Shown: positions 25,054 through 33,006 of the stretch, one piece after another | How positions within the stretch are numbered: the stretch's first letter is position 1 | Layout of the letters: each line of letters begins with the position of its first letter | Source: Acidimicrobiia bacterium | GTDB lineage: Bacteria > Actinomycetota > Acidimicrobiia > Spongiisociales > UBA5794 | DNA length: 38,354 nt | Assembly (NCBI GenBank): GCA_029939995.1 | Contig: JAOZRW010000020.1 | Location: 1-38,354 of the forward strand | Direction: 5' to 3' | The notes under the pieces: generated by a model | What the model saw: the letters and a program-made list of their open reading frames with translations, nothing else | The model's database searches: none | What the model was told of the DNA's origin: nothing | Position numbers and translations under genes: made by a program

Positions 25054-26804
25054 ACGGTTCCACCGGCAACGTGCTCCGAAGGGCCTTCGACGTCGCCCCG
25101 GCGCTGTCGAAGGGGCTCTGGCTCACCCTCATGCTCGCCGTACTGGGGACGGCCCTCCAGCTCGTGGTGCCGATCACCGTCCAGAGGATCATCGACTCCG
25201 TCCTGCTCGGCGGCGGCGGCGTCGACGTCTCGTCGGCGGTCACCTCGGGAGCGATCGCCCTCGTGGCCATCGGTCTCGCGATGTGGGCCCGGCGCACATC
25301 GCTCGCCAGACTCGCCCGATCGTCGGTCACCGGCCTCACCGACCTTCGGGTGACGACGTTCAGGCATCTCCACAAGCTCTCGATGCTCCACGTCCAGGCC
25401 GAACGCCGCGGCGCGCTCGTCAGCCGCGTCACTTCCGACATCGAGACGATGCAGCAGTTCATGGAGTGGGGCGGCGTCGGGATGATATTGGGGGCCGCCC
25501 AGATCACCCTCGCCGTCATCGTCATGCTCGTCTACGAATGGCGACTCGCCCTGATGATCGCGATCGGGGTCGTCATGTACTCGGTCCTCCTGATGTGGTT
25601 CCAGCGGATCCTTCGCCGCGCCCACGACAACGTCCGGGAGAGGGTCGCCGATTCCCTCTCCGTGATCGGTGAAGCCACCGCCGGGCTCCCGACGGTTCGG
25701 GCGTTCGGGATGGAATCGGTCGTGATGGGGAAGGTCACGAGGGCGCTCGATCGCCAGTACCGGGCCGAGTACGGCGCGGGAGCGCTCGCCGCGGTCCTGT
25801 TCTCATCCGCAGAACTGTTCGCAGGCGTCATCACGGCGTCGGTCGTGGGAGTCGGCATCACCTTCGGTCTGTCGTGGGGTGTTAGTGCCGGGACGCTCGT
25901 GGCTTTCCTGTTCCTCGTGACGTTGCTGGTCGAACCCGTGCAGATGCTCGTCGAGACGATCAACCAGGCCCAGTCCGCCGGTGCCGGGCTCCGCAAGGTC
26001 CTGGCGCTCATCGACACGCCCATCGAGATCGAGGATCCTGCCGACGGTGTCGCGTTGCCCGACCGGCCGCTCGATGTCTCGTTCGACGGTGTGCGATTCC
26101 GCTATCCGACGGGGGATGACGTTCTCACCGACGTCACGGTCTCGATCGGCGCCGGAGATCGGGTCGCCGTCGTGGGTGAGACCGGATCGGGCAAGACGAC
26201 GTTCGCGAAACTCGCCACCCGGCTGCTCGATCCCGCAGACGGGACGATCAGCATCGCCGGTGTGCCCGTCGATCGCGTGCGTTTCGACTCGCTTCGTTCT
26301 CGCGTCTCGTACGTTCCGCAGGAGGGGTTCCTGTTCGATGGAACGATCGCCGACAACGTCCGCTACGGGAATCCGGGTGCGGATGATGAAGCGGTCCGTG
26401 AGGGATTCGCCGATCTCGGTCTCCTGGATTGGATCGACTCGCTCCCATCCGGGATCGACACACTGGTCGGTGAGCGGGGGAGCAACCTCTCGGCGGGCGA
26501 ACGCCAGCTCGTCGCCGTCGTACGCGCCTGGATCGCGAATCCGGATCTCCTGGTCCTCGACGAGGCCACGTCGGCGGTCGACCCCGCACTCGAAGTGCAG
26601 ATCCGGAGGGCCATCGATCGGCTCACGACCGGGCGTACCTCCATCACGGTCGCACACCGTCTTTCGACGGCGGAGGCGTCGGACACGGTTCTCGTCTTCG
26701 ACGAGGGGCGTCTCGTCGAGCGCGGCACCCACGACGAACTGGTCGCGGCGGGCGGCGTCTACGCCGATCTGCACCGGGACTGGGAAGGCGCCGTCTCCGA
26801 GTAG
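25050..26804 (+). CDS. ABC exporter subunit 2 (consensus ATP site side)
   Basis: 584 aa. Six membrane helices (about 15-310) precede a nucleotide-binding domain with Walker A GETGSGKTT (376-384), Walker B LVLDEATS (Glu505) and H-loop VAHRLS (His536), all canonical, but a signature of LSAGE (480-484) instead of LSGGQ. The defects are complementary to those of subunit 1. One composite site is intact and the other lost, as in heterodimeric exporters such as TM287/288. The 4-bp overlap with subunit 1 argues for coupled translation in equal amounts. Confidence 0.92.
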   Translation: MNGSTGNVLRRAFDVAPALSKGLWLTLMLAVLGTALQLVVPITVQRIIDSVLLGGGGVDVSSAVTSGAIALVAIGLAMWARRTSLARLARSSVTGLTDLRVTTFRHLHKLSMLHVQAERRGALVSRVTSDIETMQQFMEWGGVGMILGAAQITLAVIVMLVYEWRLALMIAIGVVMYSVLLMWFQRILRRAHDNVRERVADSLSVIGEATAGLPTVRAFGMESVVMGKVTRALDRQYRAEYGAGALAAVLFSSAELFAGVITASVVGVGITFGLSWGVSAGTLVAFLFLVTLLVEPVQMLVETINQAQSAGAGLRKVLALIDTPIEIEDPADGVALPDRPLDVSFDGVRFRYPTGDDVLTDVTVSIGAGDRVAVVGETGSGKTTFAKLATRLLDPADGTISIAGVPVDRVRFDSLRSRVSYVPQEGFLFDGTIADNVRYGNPGADDEAVREGFADLGLLDWIDSLPSGIDTLVGERGSNLSAGERQLVAVVRAWIANPDLLVLDEATSAVDPALEVQIRRAIDRLTTGRTSITVAHRLSTAEASDTVLVFDEGRLVERGTHDELVAAGGVYADLHRDWEGAVSE

Positions 26805-26816
26805 GGCGTCGCCGGC

Positions 26817-26846
26817 CGTCCGCGGCACCGGCGTCCGCGGCACCGG
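26817..26846 (+). repeat. 15-bp tandem duplication
   Basis: Two exact adjacent copies of CGTCCGCGGCACCGG follow the ABC exporter stop. They lie in the 116-bp gap before the DUF2892 gene. No function is evident. Confidence 0.8.
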
Positions 26847-26920
26847 CTCCAACTCCATGTGACCGATCCGGCTCTCGACGCGTCATACCGGGCGAATCCA
26901 GAGTTACAAGGAGCACTTCG

Positions 26921-27127
26921 ATGAAGAACGAAGCAAGTTGGGATCGGATCGTACGGGTCGGGGCCGGTGTGGCGCTGATCGGCTTCGGCCTCGGCGTATT
27001 CGCATCGCCGTGGAGCTGGATCGCCGCCGTCGTCGGCGCGGTACTGCTCGTGACCGGTATCGTCGGCACTTGCCCGCTGTACGCCCTGCTGCGTATCCGC
27101 ACGAACGGTGGCGGGACGGGCAACTGA
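26921..27127 (+). CDS. DUF2892 (YgaP-like) small membrane protein
   Basis: 68 aa. DRIVRVGAGVALIGFGLGVF forms the first helix and IAAVVGAVLLVTGIVG the second, ending in TCPLYALLRI, a typical DUF2892 closing motif. These membrane modules are often attached to rhodanese or thioredoxin proteins. AAGGAG precedes the ATG by 7 nt. The thioredoxin-like gene follows after 29 bp on the same strand, which supports a redox or sulfur role by association only. Confidence 0.85.
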   Translation: MKNEASWDRIVRVGAGVALIGFGLGVFASPWSWIAAVVGAVLLVTGIVGTCPLYALLRIRTNGGGTGN

Positions 27128-27156
27128 ATCCGACGACGAACACCCGGAGCAACGCG

Positions 27157-27594
27157 ATGAAGACGGCTCGAGCCGAGGTCCTCTACTTCTACGGACCGGA
27201 CTGCCCGGTCTGCAAGACGATGGCGCCGTTCATCGACGAGGCGGGCGAGAAGTTCGACGGACGCGTCACGCTGAGGAAAGTGAACACAGCGAAGGAGCGG
27301 AAGCTCGCGGGCAAGTACCGGGTCATGGCGGTCCCGACGACGGTCGCCCTGTCGGACGGCGACGAGGTGACGAGGATCGTGGGGGCGAGAACGCCCGGCG
27401 GCTTGCGACGCCTCTTCGAGTCGGCCGAGACCGGCGAGGTTCTCGAGTCGGGGATCTCCCCGACCGACCGTTGGATCAGGGTCGGTGTGGCCGCCGGCTT
27501 CGCCGGCTTCGCCGTGTGGACCGGTGTCTGGCTGCTCTGGATCCTGGCCGTCGTCGCTCTCGTATTCGCCTTCTGGGACAAGCTCCGGCGATGA
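27157..27594 (+). CDS. Thioredoxin-like domain fused to a membrane segment
   Basis: 145 aa. A thioredoxin fold (about 1-98) has the active-site motif CPVC (in GPDCPVCKTMAPF) and the cis-Pro segment MAVPTTVAL. A short linker (ISPTDRW) leads to two closely spaced hydrophobic helices (about 106-140, VAAGFAGFAVWTGVWLLWILAVVALVFAF) and a basic end. No signal peptide is seen, so the thioredoxin domain is probably cytoplasmic and tethered. The preceding gene encodes a DUF2892 module of similar DRxxRVG type. It likely shuttles electrons to or from a membrane partner that is not identified. Confidence 0.82.
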   Translation: MKTARAEVLYFYGPDCPVCKTMAPFIDEAGEKFDGRVTLRKVNTAKERKLAGKYRVMAVPTTVALSDGDEVTRIVGARTPGGLRRLFESAETGEVLESGISPTDRWIRVGVAAGFAGFAVWTGVWLLWILAVVALVFAFWDKLRR

Positions 27595-27629
27595 TCGTTG
27601 TGCGGGCGACCCGGTAGCGTCGTGACGAG

Positions 27630-28148
27630 ATGCCCCAGCAAGCCGAAACGCGACTCGAACCGGGTTGGCTCTTCGACACGTTCGTCGACGGCGTCTACAC
27701 GCTCGCCTACCGGATCGTGCGCGATCGGCACTACGCCGAAGACGTCGTCCAGGAGACCTTCATCAAGGTGGTGCGGTCCATCGGGACGTATCGCGCCGAC
27801 GGCCCGATCGCCGCGTGGATCTATCGCATCGCCTACCGCGAAGCGATCACGATCACCCGGCGGCGAACCGAGGAGCCGCTCGACCCGGCGGAGGCGCTCG
27901 GACGGGCCGAGCGTGCCGGAGCGAGCGTCGAAGAACAGGTGCTGGGCGGCGAACTCGCGATCCGCCTCGACGAGGCCATCGCAACGCTCACCGAACCGGT
28001 CCGGGCGGCGTTCGTGCTGCGGGATGTCGAAGGGCTCTCGACCGCCGATGTCGCCGCCGCCCTCGACGTGTCCGAATCGGCCGTCAAGATGCGGCTCGCC
28101 CGGGCCCGGGAGTCGCTTCGCATGCAACTGGAGGAGTACCTGAGATGA
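27630..28148 (+). CDS. ECF-type RNA polymerase sigma factor
   Basis: 172 aa, the usual ECF size. Region 2 (about 15-75) shows YTLAYRIVRDRHYAEDVVQETFIKV, and region 4 (about 112-165) shows AFVLRDVEGLSTADVAAALDVSESAVKMRLARARESL. The ATG at 27630 follows TAGCGT by 9 nt and has no ribosome binding site, which suggests a near-leaderless start. The stop overlaps the ATG of the zinc anti-sigma gene (ATGA), so the pair is co-translated. It may autoregulate its own unit. Target promoters are unknown. Confidence 0.93.
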   Translation: MPQQAETRLEPGWLFDTFVDGVYTLAYRIVRDRHYAEDVVQETFIKVVRSIGTYRADGPIAAWIYRIAYREAITITRRRTEEPLDPAEALGRAERAGASVEEQVLGGELAIRLDEAIATLTEPVRAAFVLRDVEGLSTADVAAALDVSESAVKMRLARARESLRMQLEEYLR

Positions 28149-28372
28149 AGATCGAGTGCGATCAACTCGCATCGTTGCTCCCGGAGTTCTTCGACGGGAC
28201 TCTCTCGACCGAGCAGGCCGATGCTGCGCTCGACCATCTGGCGACCTGTGAGAGCTGCCGTCTCACGGTCGATGAGCTCGAAGGTGTCCGAACGCTGGCA
28301 AGTGAACATGGACGCCTCGAACTTCCCTCCGATGCGAAAGACCGGATCCGGCGATCCATCGGCCTCGACTGA
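28145..28372 (+). CDS. Zinc-binding anti-sigma factor (ZAS type, soluble)
   Basis: 75 aa. It begins MKIECDQLASLLPEFFDGTLS and carries LDHLATCESCRL, a His-x3-Cys-x2-Cys zinc motif typical of anti-sigma domains. No membrane helix follows, so unlike many partners it is a soluble, RsrA-like protein. Some ZAS proteins respond to thiol oxidation, and the neighbouring thioredoxin-like gene fits that idea, but this is inference. It overlaps the sigma gene by 4 bp. A hairpin lies 15 bp downstream. Confidence 0.88.
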   Translation: MKIECDQLASLLPEFFDGTLSTEQADAALDHLATCESCRLTVDELEGVRTLASEHGRLELPSDAKDRIRRSIGLD

Positions 28373-28387
28373 GGAGACCCGGACGCG

Positions 28388-28415
28388 CAGAAGCCCCCAC
28401 GGATGGGAGCTTCTG
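28388..28415 (+). terminator. Intrinsic-type hairpin after the sigma/anti-sigma pair
   Basis: CAGAAGC / GCTTCTG form a 7-bp outer stem, then one mismatch, then CCCA / TGGG around the tetraloop CGGA. No T-run follows, as is common in GC-rich actinobacteria. The hairpin lies 15 bp after the anti-sigma stop. Confidence 0.6.
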
Positions 28416-28448
28416 TGAACCCTGTGAGGTGGACCGATGCGGTCTATG

Positions 28449-28477
28449 TTGGATCATCCCGCATTGGGTACTACTTA
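28449..28477 (+). promoter_or_regulatory. Possible sigma-70-like promoter for the ABC-2 exporter
   Basis: TTGGAT and TACTTA are separated by 17 nt, upstream of the ABC ATPase gene (ATG at 28611). This would give a leader of about 120 nt containing two direct copies of CGGGGATTT (28535-28543 and 28554-28562), which could be operator half-sites about two helical turns apart. Weakly supported. Confidence 0.3.
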
Positions 28478-28610
28478 CCCCGCCGGCCGTCCCACCGGTT
28501 CTCTACCATTATCGTCACACAGTCCCGGAACTTTCGGGGATTTCTTCGCAATCCGGGGATTTGATGCGGGCGACCTACCCGCGGGCAACGTCAAGTCGGA
28601 GGTGCGGTGC

Positions 28611-29492
28611 ATGCTGGAATTCGGCGACGTCACGAAGCGATTCGGGGATGTCGTTGCGCTCGATCACGCGGGATTCTCGGTCGATCCGGGCCGCATCTTC
28701 GGCTTCCTCGGTCCCAACGGGGCGGGGAAGACCACCGCGATGCGTGTCGTGTTCGGCCTGGTCCAACCGGACTCCGGGATGGTGCGATGGAATGACAGAC
28801 CCGTCGGTCCCGCCGAGCGCATCCGGTTCGGCTACATGCCGGAGGAGCGTGGGCTGTATCCGAAGATGAAGGTGCGCGACCAGCTCGTTCACTTCGCTCG
28901 ACTGTCCGGCCTCTCGAAGAGTCGCGCGATCGGCGCCGTCGACCGATGGCTGGGCGTGCTCGGTCTCGCCGATCGCGGCGATGCGAAACTCGACGACCTG
29001 TCGCACGGCAATCAGCAGCGAGCCCAACTCGCGGCGGCGCTCGCTCACGACCCCGATCTGCTCATTCTCGACGAGCCCTTCGCCGGGCTTGATCCGATCG
29101 GTGTCGAGTCGCTTGCGAACACGCTTCGGGTGTTGGCTTCCGATGGCGTGACGATCGTCTTCTCGAGCCACCAGCTCGATCTCGTCGAAGACGTATGCCA
29201 GGACGTCGCCATCATCAACGACGGTCGGATCGTCCTCACGGGTCGGCTCGATGAGATCAAGAACCGGTCGGCGAAGCGACGGCTCTCCATCGACGTCGAC
29301 GGAGAGCCGTGGATACCCGACTTCCCCGGAGTCGAAGTAGTCGACGGTCCCGGGCCGGCGCATTGCATCGTCGACGACGACGCACCGGTCGGCGATCTGC
29401 TCGCTGCAGCGGCCGCGGCGGGAACGGTGAATCGATTCGTGTTCGAACCACCCCGCCTCACCGACCTGTTCCGAGAGGCGGTGACATCGTGA
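28611..29492 (+). CDS. ABC transporter ATP-binding protein (NatA-like)
   Basis: 293 aa. Walker A is GPNGAGKTT (about 40), the signature region DLSHGNQQR (LSHGN in place of LSGGQ) lies near 130, Walker B LLILDEPFAGLDP near 152 and the H-loop SSHQLD near 190. A C-terminal extension (about 220-293) of alternating strands is usual in ABC-2 exporter ATPases. The frame is open upstream to 28437, but GGAGG lies before the ATG at 28611 and the family N-terminus starts there. The stop overlaps the permease GTG by 4 bp. It energises the ABC-2 permease that follows. NatAB acts on Na+ in Bacillus, but the substrate here is unknown. Confidence 0.9.
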   Translation: MLEFGDVTKRFGDVVALDHAGFSVDPGRIFGFLGPNGAGKTTAMRVVFGLVQPDSGMVRWNDRPVGPAERIRFGYMPEERGLYPKMKVRDQLVHFARLSGLSKSRAIGAVDRWLGVLGLADRGDAKLDDLSHGNQQRAQLAAALAHDPDLLILDEPFAGLDPIGVESLANTLRVLASDGVTIVFSSHQLDLVEDVCQDVAIINDGRIVLTGRLDEIKNRSAKRRLSIDVDGEPWIPDFPGVEVVDGPGPAHCIVDDDAPVGDLLAAAAAAGTVNRFVFEPPRLTDLFREAVTS

Positions 29493-30679
29493 ACCGGTGG
29501 CACCAGGTCGCCCTGCTCGCGAAACGAGAGTTCACGCAGCGGGCGACGAGCAAGCCGTTCCTCATCACGATGGCCGTGCTGGCCATAGCGATCCTCTCGA
29601 TCGGACCGGCCGTCAACCTGTTCACGGGAGGCGAGGACGAGGCGACGAAGATAGGGCTCGTCGGTGAAGCACCGCCCGGATTCGAAGCCGAGCTGCAGGA
29701 TCAGGCGATGCTCTTCGAGATGACGGTCGAGACGGTCGTCTACGCGGATCGATCGGATGCGGAGACCGCGCTGACCGAAGGCGACGTGTCGGCCGTACTC
29801 GCCGACGGTACCGAGATCATCTTCCACGAGGATTCCTCATCGCGGCTCACGGCGCTGCTTCACAGCACGGTGGACACGACCGTGAAGGCACAGGTTCTTT
29901 CCGAGCTCGGCGTCCCTGAGAGCGAAGTCGACTCCGTCCTTGCCCCGGTGCCCGTGAAGGTCACGACCCTCGACGAGGCCGATGTGCAGGAAGAGGCGAA
30001 GAAGGGGGCGGCGTTCTTCGGTGCGATCGCTCTGTACATCTCGATCATCATGTTCGGCCAGTTCGTGGCGATGGGCACGGTCGAGGAGAAGCAGAATCGG
30101 GTTGTCGAGGTCGTGCTCTCCCGCGTTCGACCGTGGCAGGTACTCGTCGGGAAGGTCATCGGGATCGGTGTACTCGGCCTGCTCCAGCTCGCCATTCTCG
30201 CCGGAGCCGCCTACACGTCGGCGCAACTCGCCGACCTCGCCGACATCGATGTCGCGGCGATCGGTCTGCCGATCATCGCGTCGGTGTTCTTCTGGTTCAT
30301 CCTCGGCTACACGTTCTACGCATTCCTGTACGCGGCGGTCGGTTCCACCGTGTCGCGACAGGAGGATCTGCAGGGGGCGATCATGATCCCGATCGTCCTG
30401 ATCATGCCCGGGTACATACTGGCGATCGTCGCCGCGGAGAACCCCGACGGGCTGATCCCGATGATCGGATCGTGGCTGCCTCCGTGGGCCCCGTTCGTGA
30501 TGCCGGTGCGGATCGCTGCCGGCGTCGCCCAACCGTGGGAGGTCGGCGTGGCGATCGTCGGCACGATGATCGGAGCGGTCTTCCTCGTCTGGGTCGGATC
30601 ACGGATCTACGCCGGGGCGCTGCTCCGAACGAGCGGGAAGGTCAAGTTCCGGGAAGCCTGGCGGGCCGCGGTCGAGTAG
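29489..30679 (+). CDS. ABC-2 type permease (NatB-like)
   Basis: 396 aa from the GTG at 29489, overlapping the ATPase stop (GTGA). A first membrane helix (about 22-45) precedes an extracellular domain of roughly 130 residues. About five or six more helices follow (for example GAIALYISIIMFGQF, LGLLQLAILAGAAY, GLPIIASVFFWFILGYTFYAF, IPIVLIMPGYILAIV). The cytoplasmic EEKQNRVVEVVLSRV segment is the family's coupling helix region. Architecture matches the NatB/ABC-2 family of Na+ or drug exporters. Repeat copy C begins 13 bp after the stop. Confidence 0.88.
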   Translation: MNRWHQVALLAKREFTQRATSKPFLITMAVLAIAILSIGPAVNLFTGGEDEATKIGLVGEAPPGFEAELQDQAMLFEMTVETVVYADRSDAETALTEGDVSAVLADGTEIIFHEDSSSRLTALLHSTVDTTVKAQVLSELGVPESEVDSVLAPVPVKVTTLDEADVQEEAKKGAAFFGAIALYISIIMFGQFVAMGTVEEKQNRVVEVVLSRVRPWQVLVGKVIGIGVLGLLQLAILAGAAYTSAQLADLADIDVAAIGLPIIASVFFWFILGYTFYAFLYAAVGSTVSRQEDLQGAIMIPIVLIMPGYILAIVAAENPDGLIPMIGSWLPPWAPFVMPVRIAAGVAQPWEVGVAIVGTMIGAVFLVWVGSRIYAGALLRTSGKVKFREAWRAAVE

Positions 30680-30691
30680 CCGCTTCCCATA

Positions 30692-30746
30692 CCGCGGGCC
30701 GGAGACGGCATATAGAGGGTCAGGAACCCTGGGTATGCGTTGCGGG
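30692..30746 (+). repeat. Dispersed palindromic intergenic repeat, copy C
   Basis: CCGCGGGCCGGAGACGGC, then ATATAGAGGGTCAGG, then ACCCTGGGT (30726-30734) and a TTGCGGG tail. It fills nearly all of the 67-bp gap between the convergent permease genes. No start codon lies near, so this copy cannot be a promoter for an annotated gene and may serve as a shared transcription terminator-like or other element. Confidence 0.8.
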
Positions 30747-32954
30747 TCAGGTGATGAACCACTGGACGGCCCGGGTGACCGGGCCCGGCTTCTCGAGGGT
30801 CGGCGTGTGAACGAGAAGGGCGGGGCAGTCGACCGCCTCGGCGATGCGGTCGGCCAGATCCACCACCACGTGGAACCGGTGTTTGGGCGCCCCGAGGACG
30901 ACGAGGTTCGCTCCCCGCGAGAGGCCGGTGAGCGTGTCGACGAGATCATCCGTCGGTTGGATCCGATCATCCCACGGGACGGTGAGCACGTCGCCGAGTT
31001 GCTCGTGATACCGGTGGATCGACTCGCCCTGCTCGGGGGGTGCGTCCGGGGGAGTGAGATGCACGAAGCGGATCTCGGCGTTCTCGTAGCGGGCGATGTG
31101 ATCGGCGATCTCGACCTTGACGGGGTCGTACGGGCCGCCGGTTCCCAGGACGGCGATCCGGTCGATCCGATCGACGGCCCGGTTGCGGAGGAACACCGAG
31201 TCGCAGGTGAGATGCTCGCTGAGCCACCGCAGGTCGCGGGTCACGTGACGGGTTGCTTTGAGCTCCTGGGGCAGGTCGGCGATGAACAGGTCGACGCCCT
31301 CCCGTTCGGCGAACGCGTGGACCATGCCGCGGCGATCCTCATCCGAGTACTGGTCGGTGGTGACCTCGATGCCGAGCGCCCGTGCCCTGGCACGGTCCTC
31401 GTCCGTGGGGATCATGCGGCGGGTCCGTGCATCGAAGTTGATGATGTGGATCCGCCCGCCCGGCGCGCTCGACAGACGCATGGCGAGACGGAACAGCGTG
31501 TGCTGTCGGCTCGGTCGGGTCGGACGCCGGATCAGTACCAGGATGTGCCGTCGACCCCCCGCCTTCACGGCGTCTCCCGCCTGCTGGACGAGCCGCGTGT
31601 TCTCCCTCAGCCTCAAGGCATCACGCGCTGCTGACTCCTTCACGGCTCGAGAGCCTCCGAAAGCCCGGTACCAGAGAACGCCGGCGACGACGAAAACGGC
31701 GGCGCCGAGCAGCGGGACGAGCCCCATCTGCGTGAGGAGCACGAGCGCGGCGACGATGCCGAAGATCTGCGGAGCCGGGTAGAGCGGCGATCGGAACGTC
31801 GGCCGGTACCAGTCGAGGTGGCTCTCGCGGAAGGCGATCACGGCGAGGTTCACGAGTGCGAAGACGAGGAGCTGGAACGCCGACGCGAGCTTCGCGAGTT
31901 CGATGAGCGGAACGAACAGCACGAGGAGGATGAGCACGATCCCCGTCACCGTGATGCCCGCTACCGGGGCGCCGGAGCGGGATCCGATCCTGGCGAGGAA
32001 CGCCGGGGCGAGCGAGTTCCTCGCCATGGCGAACGGGTATCGAGCCGATGCGATGACCCCGGCGTTCGCCATCGACAGCAGCGCGAGGACCGCCGCACCG
32101 GCGACGATGTACGCTCCGGCCGGTCCGACGAACTGCGACGCCGCGGTGAGTACCGGTGTCTCGGTCTTCGCGAGTTGATCCGCCGGCGTCACGCCCACCA
32201 TGACCGACACGACGGCCGGGTAGAGGAGCATCGCGATCCCGACGGAGAGCATGATCGCCATCGGGATGTTCCGGCCCGGACGTTTCACCTCTTCGGCCAC
32301 GCTGGCCACCTTCGTGACTCCGATGTACGACACGAACACGACGGCCGTCGCAGAGATCAACCCCTGGAAGCCTTCCGAGAAGAACGGCTGGTAGCGAGCC
32401 GGGTCGGTGTTCGGAGCTCCGAGGCCGATGAAGACGGCCAGAAGGGCGAGGACGGCGGATACGAGGAACGCCTGGAACCCGGCCGTCTGCTTGACCCCGA
32501 CCAGGTTGATGGCGATGATCCCGAGAGCGAGCATGGCGGCGATCGGCCGCTCGGGGTGCTCGATGAAGAACTCCAGATACGCGGAGAGCCCGACGAGGGC
32601 GAACGACGCTTTGAACACGAGCGAGAACCACACGCCGAACCCGGCGACCGTTCCCATGAGCGGACCCATCGCCCGGTCGATGTAGAGGTAGGTCCCTCCG
32701 GCTTCGGGCATCGCGGTCGCCATCTCGGACTGTGAGAGGGCTGCGGGGAGCACCACGATCCCGGCGAGGAAGAATGCCAGGATCACGGCCGGGCCGGCGA
32801 TCTTGAACGCGAGTCCGGGAAGCACGAAGATGCCGGAGCCGATCATCGCTCCGATGGAAATCGTCAGCACGGCGTAGAGGCCGAGCGATCGGTGGAGCGA
32901 GCCGGCTGGTTCGGACCCCGTGGCGGTTTCGTTGGTGTTCAAGGTGTGTGTCAA
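30747..32954 (-). CDS. APC-family amino-acid permease with C-terminal universal-stress-like domains
   Basis: 735 aa. Residues about 25-440 form a 12-helix APC permease (SIGAMIGSGIFVLPG in the first helix, the substrate-binding region; PEAGGTYLYIDRAMG; YIGVTKVASVAEEVKRPGRNIP). The C-terminal 270 residues are soluble and contain two USP-like repeats (HILVLIRRPTRPSRQHT... and DRIAVLGTGGPYDPVK..., ending NLVVLGAPKHRFHVV), suggesting nucleotide-dependent regulation. The open frame begins at a TTG (32954), which may itself be part of a -10-like TAGGTT region. A second TTG at 32942 is an alternative, so the start is uncertain. Substrate not determined. Confidence 0.87.
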   Translation of the reverse strand: MTHTLNTNETATGSEPAGSLHRSLGLYAVLTISIGAMIGSGIFVLPGLAFKIAGPAVILAFFLAGIVVLPAALSQSEMATAMPEAGGTYLYIDRAMGPLMGTVAGFGVWFSLVFKASFALVGLSAYLEFFIEHPERPIAAMLALGIIAINLVGVKQTAGFQAFLVSAVLALLAVFIGLGAPNTDPARYQPFFSEGFQGLISATAVVFVSYIGVTKVASVAEEVKRPGRNIPMAIMLSVGIAMLLYPAVVSVMVGVTPADQLAKTETPVLTAASQFVGPAGAYIVAGAAVLALLSMANAGVIASARYPFAMARNSLAPAFLARIGSRSGAPVAGITVTGIVLILLVLFVPLIELAKLASAFQLLVFALVNLAVIAFRESHLDWYRPTFRSPLYPAPQIFGIVAALVLLTQMGLVPLLGAAVFVVAGVLWYRAFGGSRAVKESAARDALRLRENTRLVQQAGDAVKAGGRRHILVLIRRPTRPSRQHTLFRLAMRLSSAPGGRIHIINFDARTRRMIPTDEDRARARALGIEVTTDQYSDEDRRGMVHAFAEREGVDLFIADLPQELKATRHVTRDLRWLSEHLTCDSVFLRNRAVDRIDRIAVLGTGGPYDPVKVEIADHIARYENAEIRFVHLTPPDAPPEQGESIHRYHEQLGDVLTVPWDDRIQPTDDLVDTLTGLSRGANLVVLGAPKHRFHVVVDLADRIAEAVDCPALLVHTPTLEKPGPVTRAVQWFIT

Positions 32955-33006
32955 CCTACCTGCGTCGCGTCGGGTTGGGAACCGAATATTGACGGCCGTC
33001 GGGGAT

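Noticed and set aside
28437-28610. N-terminal extension of the ABC ATPase
   Set aside because: The sequence is not ABC-like, and GGAGG with an ATG at 28611 fits the family N-terminus.
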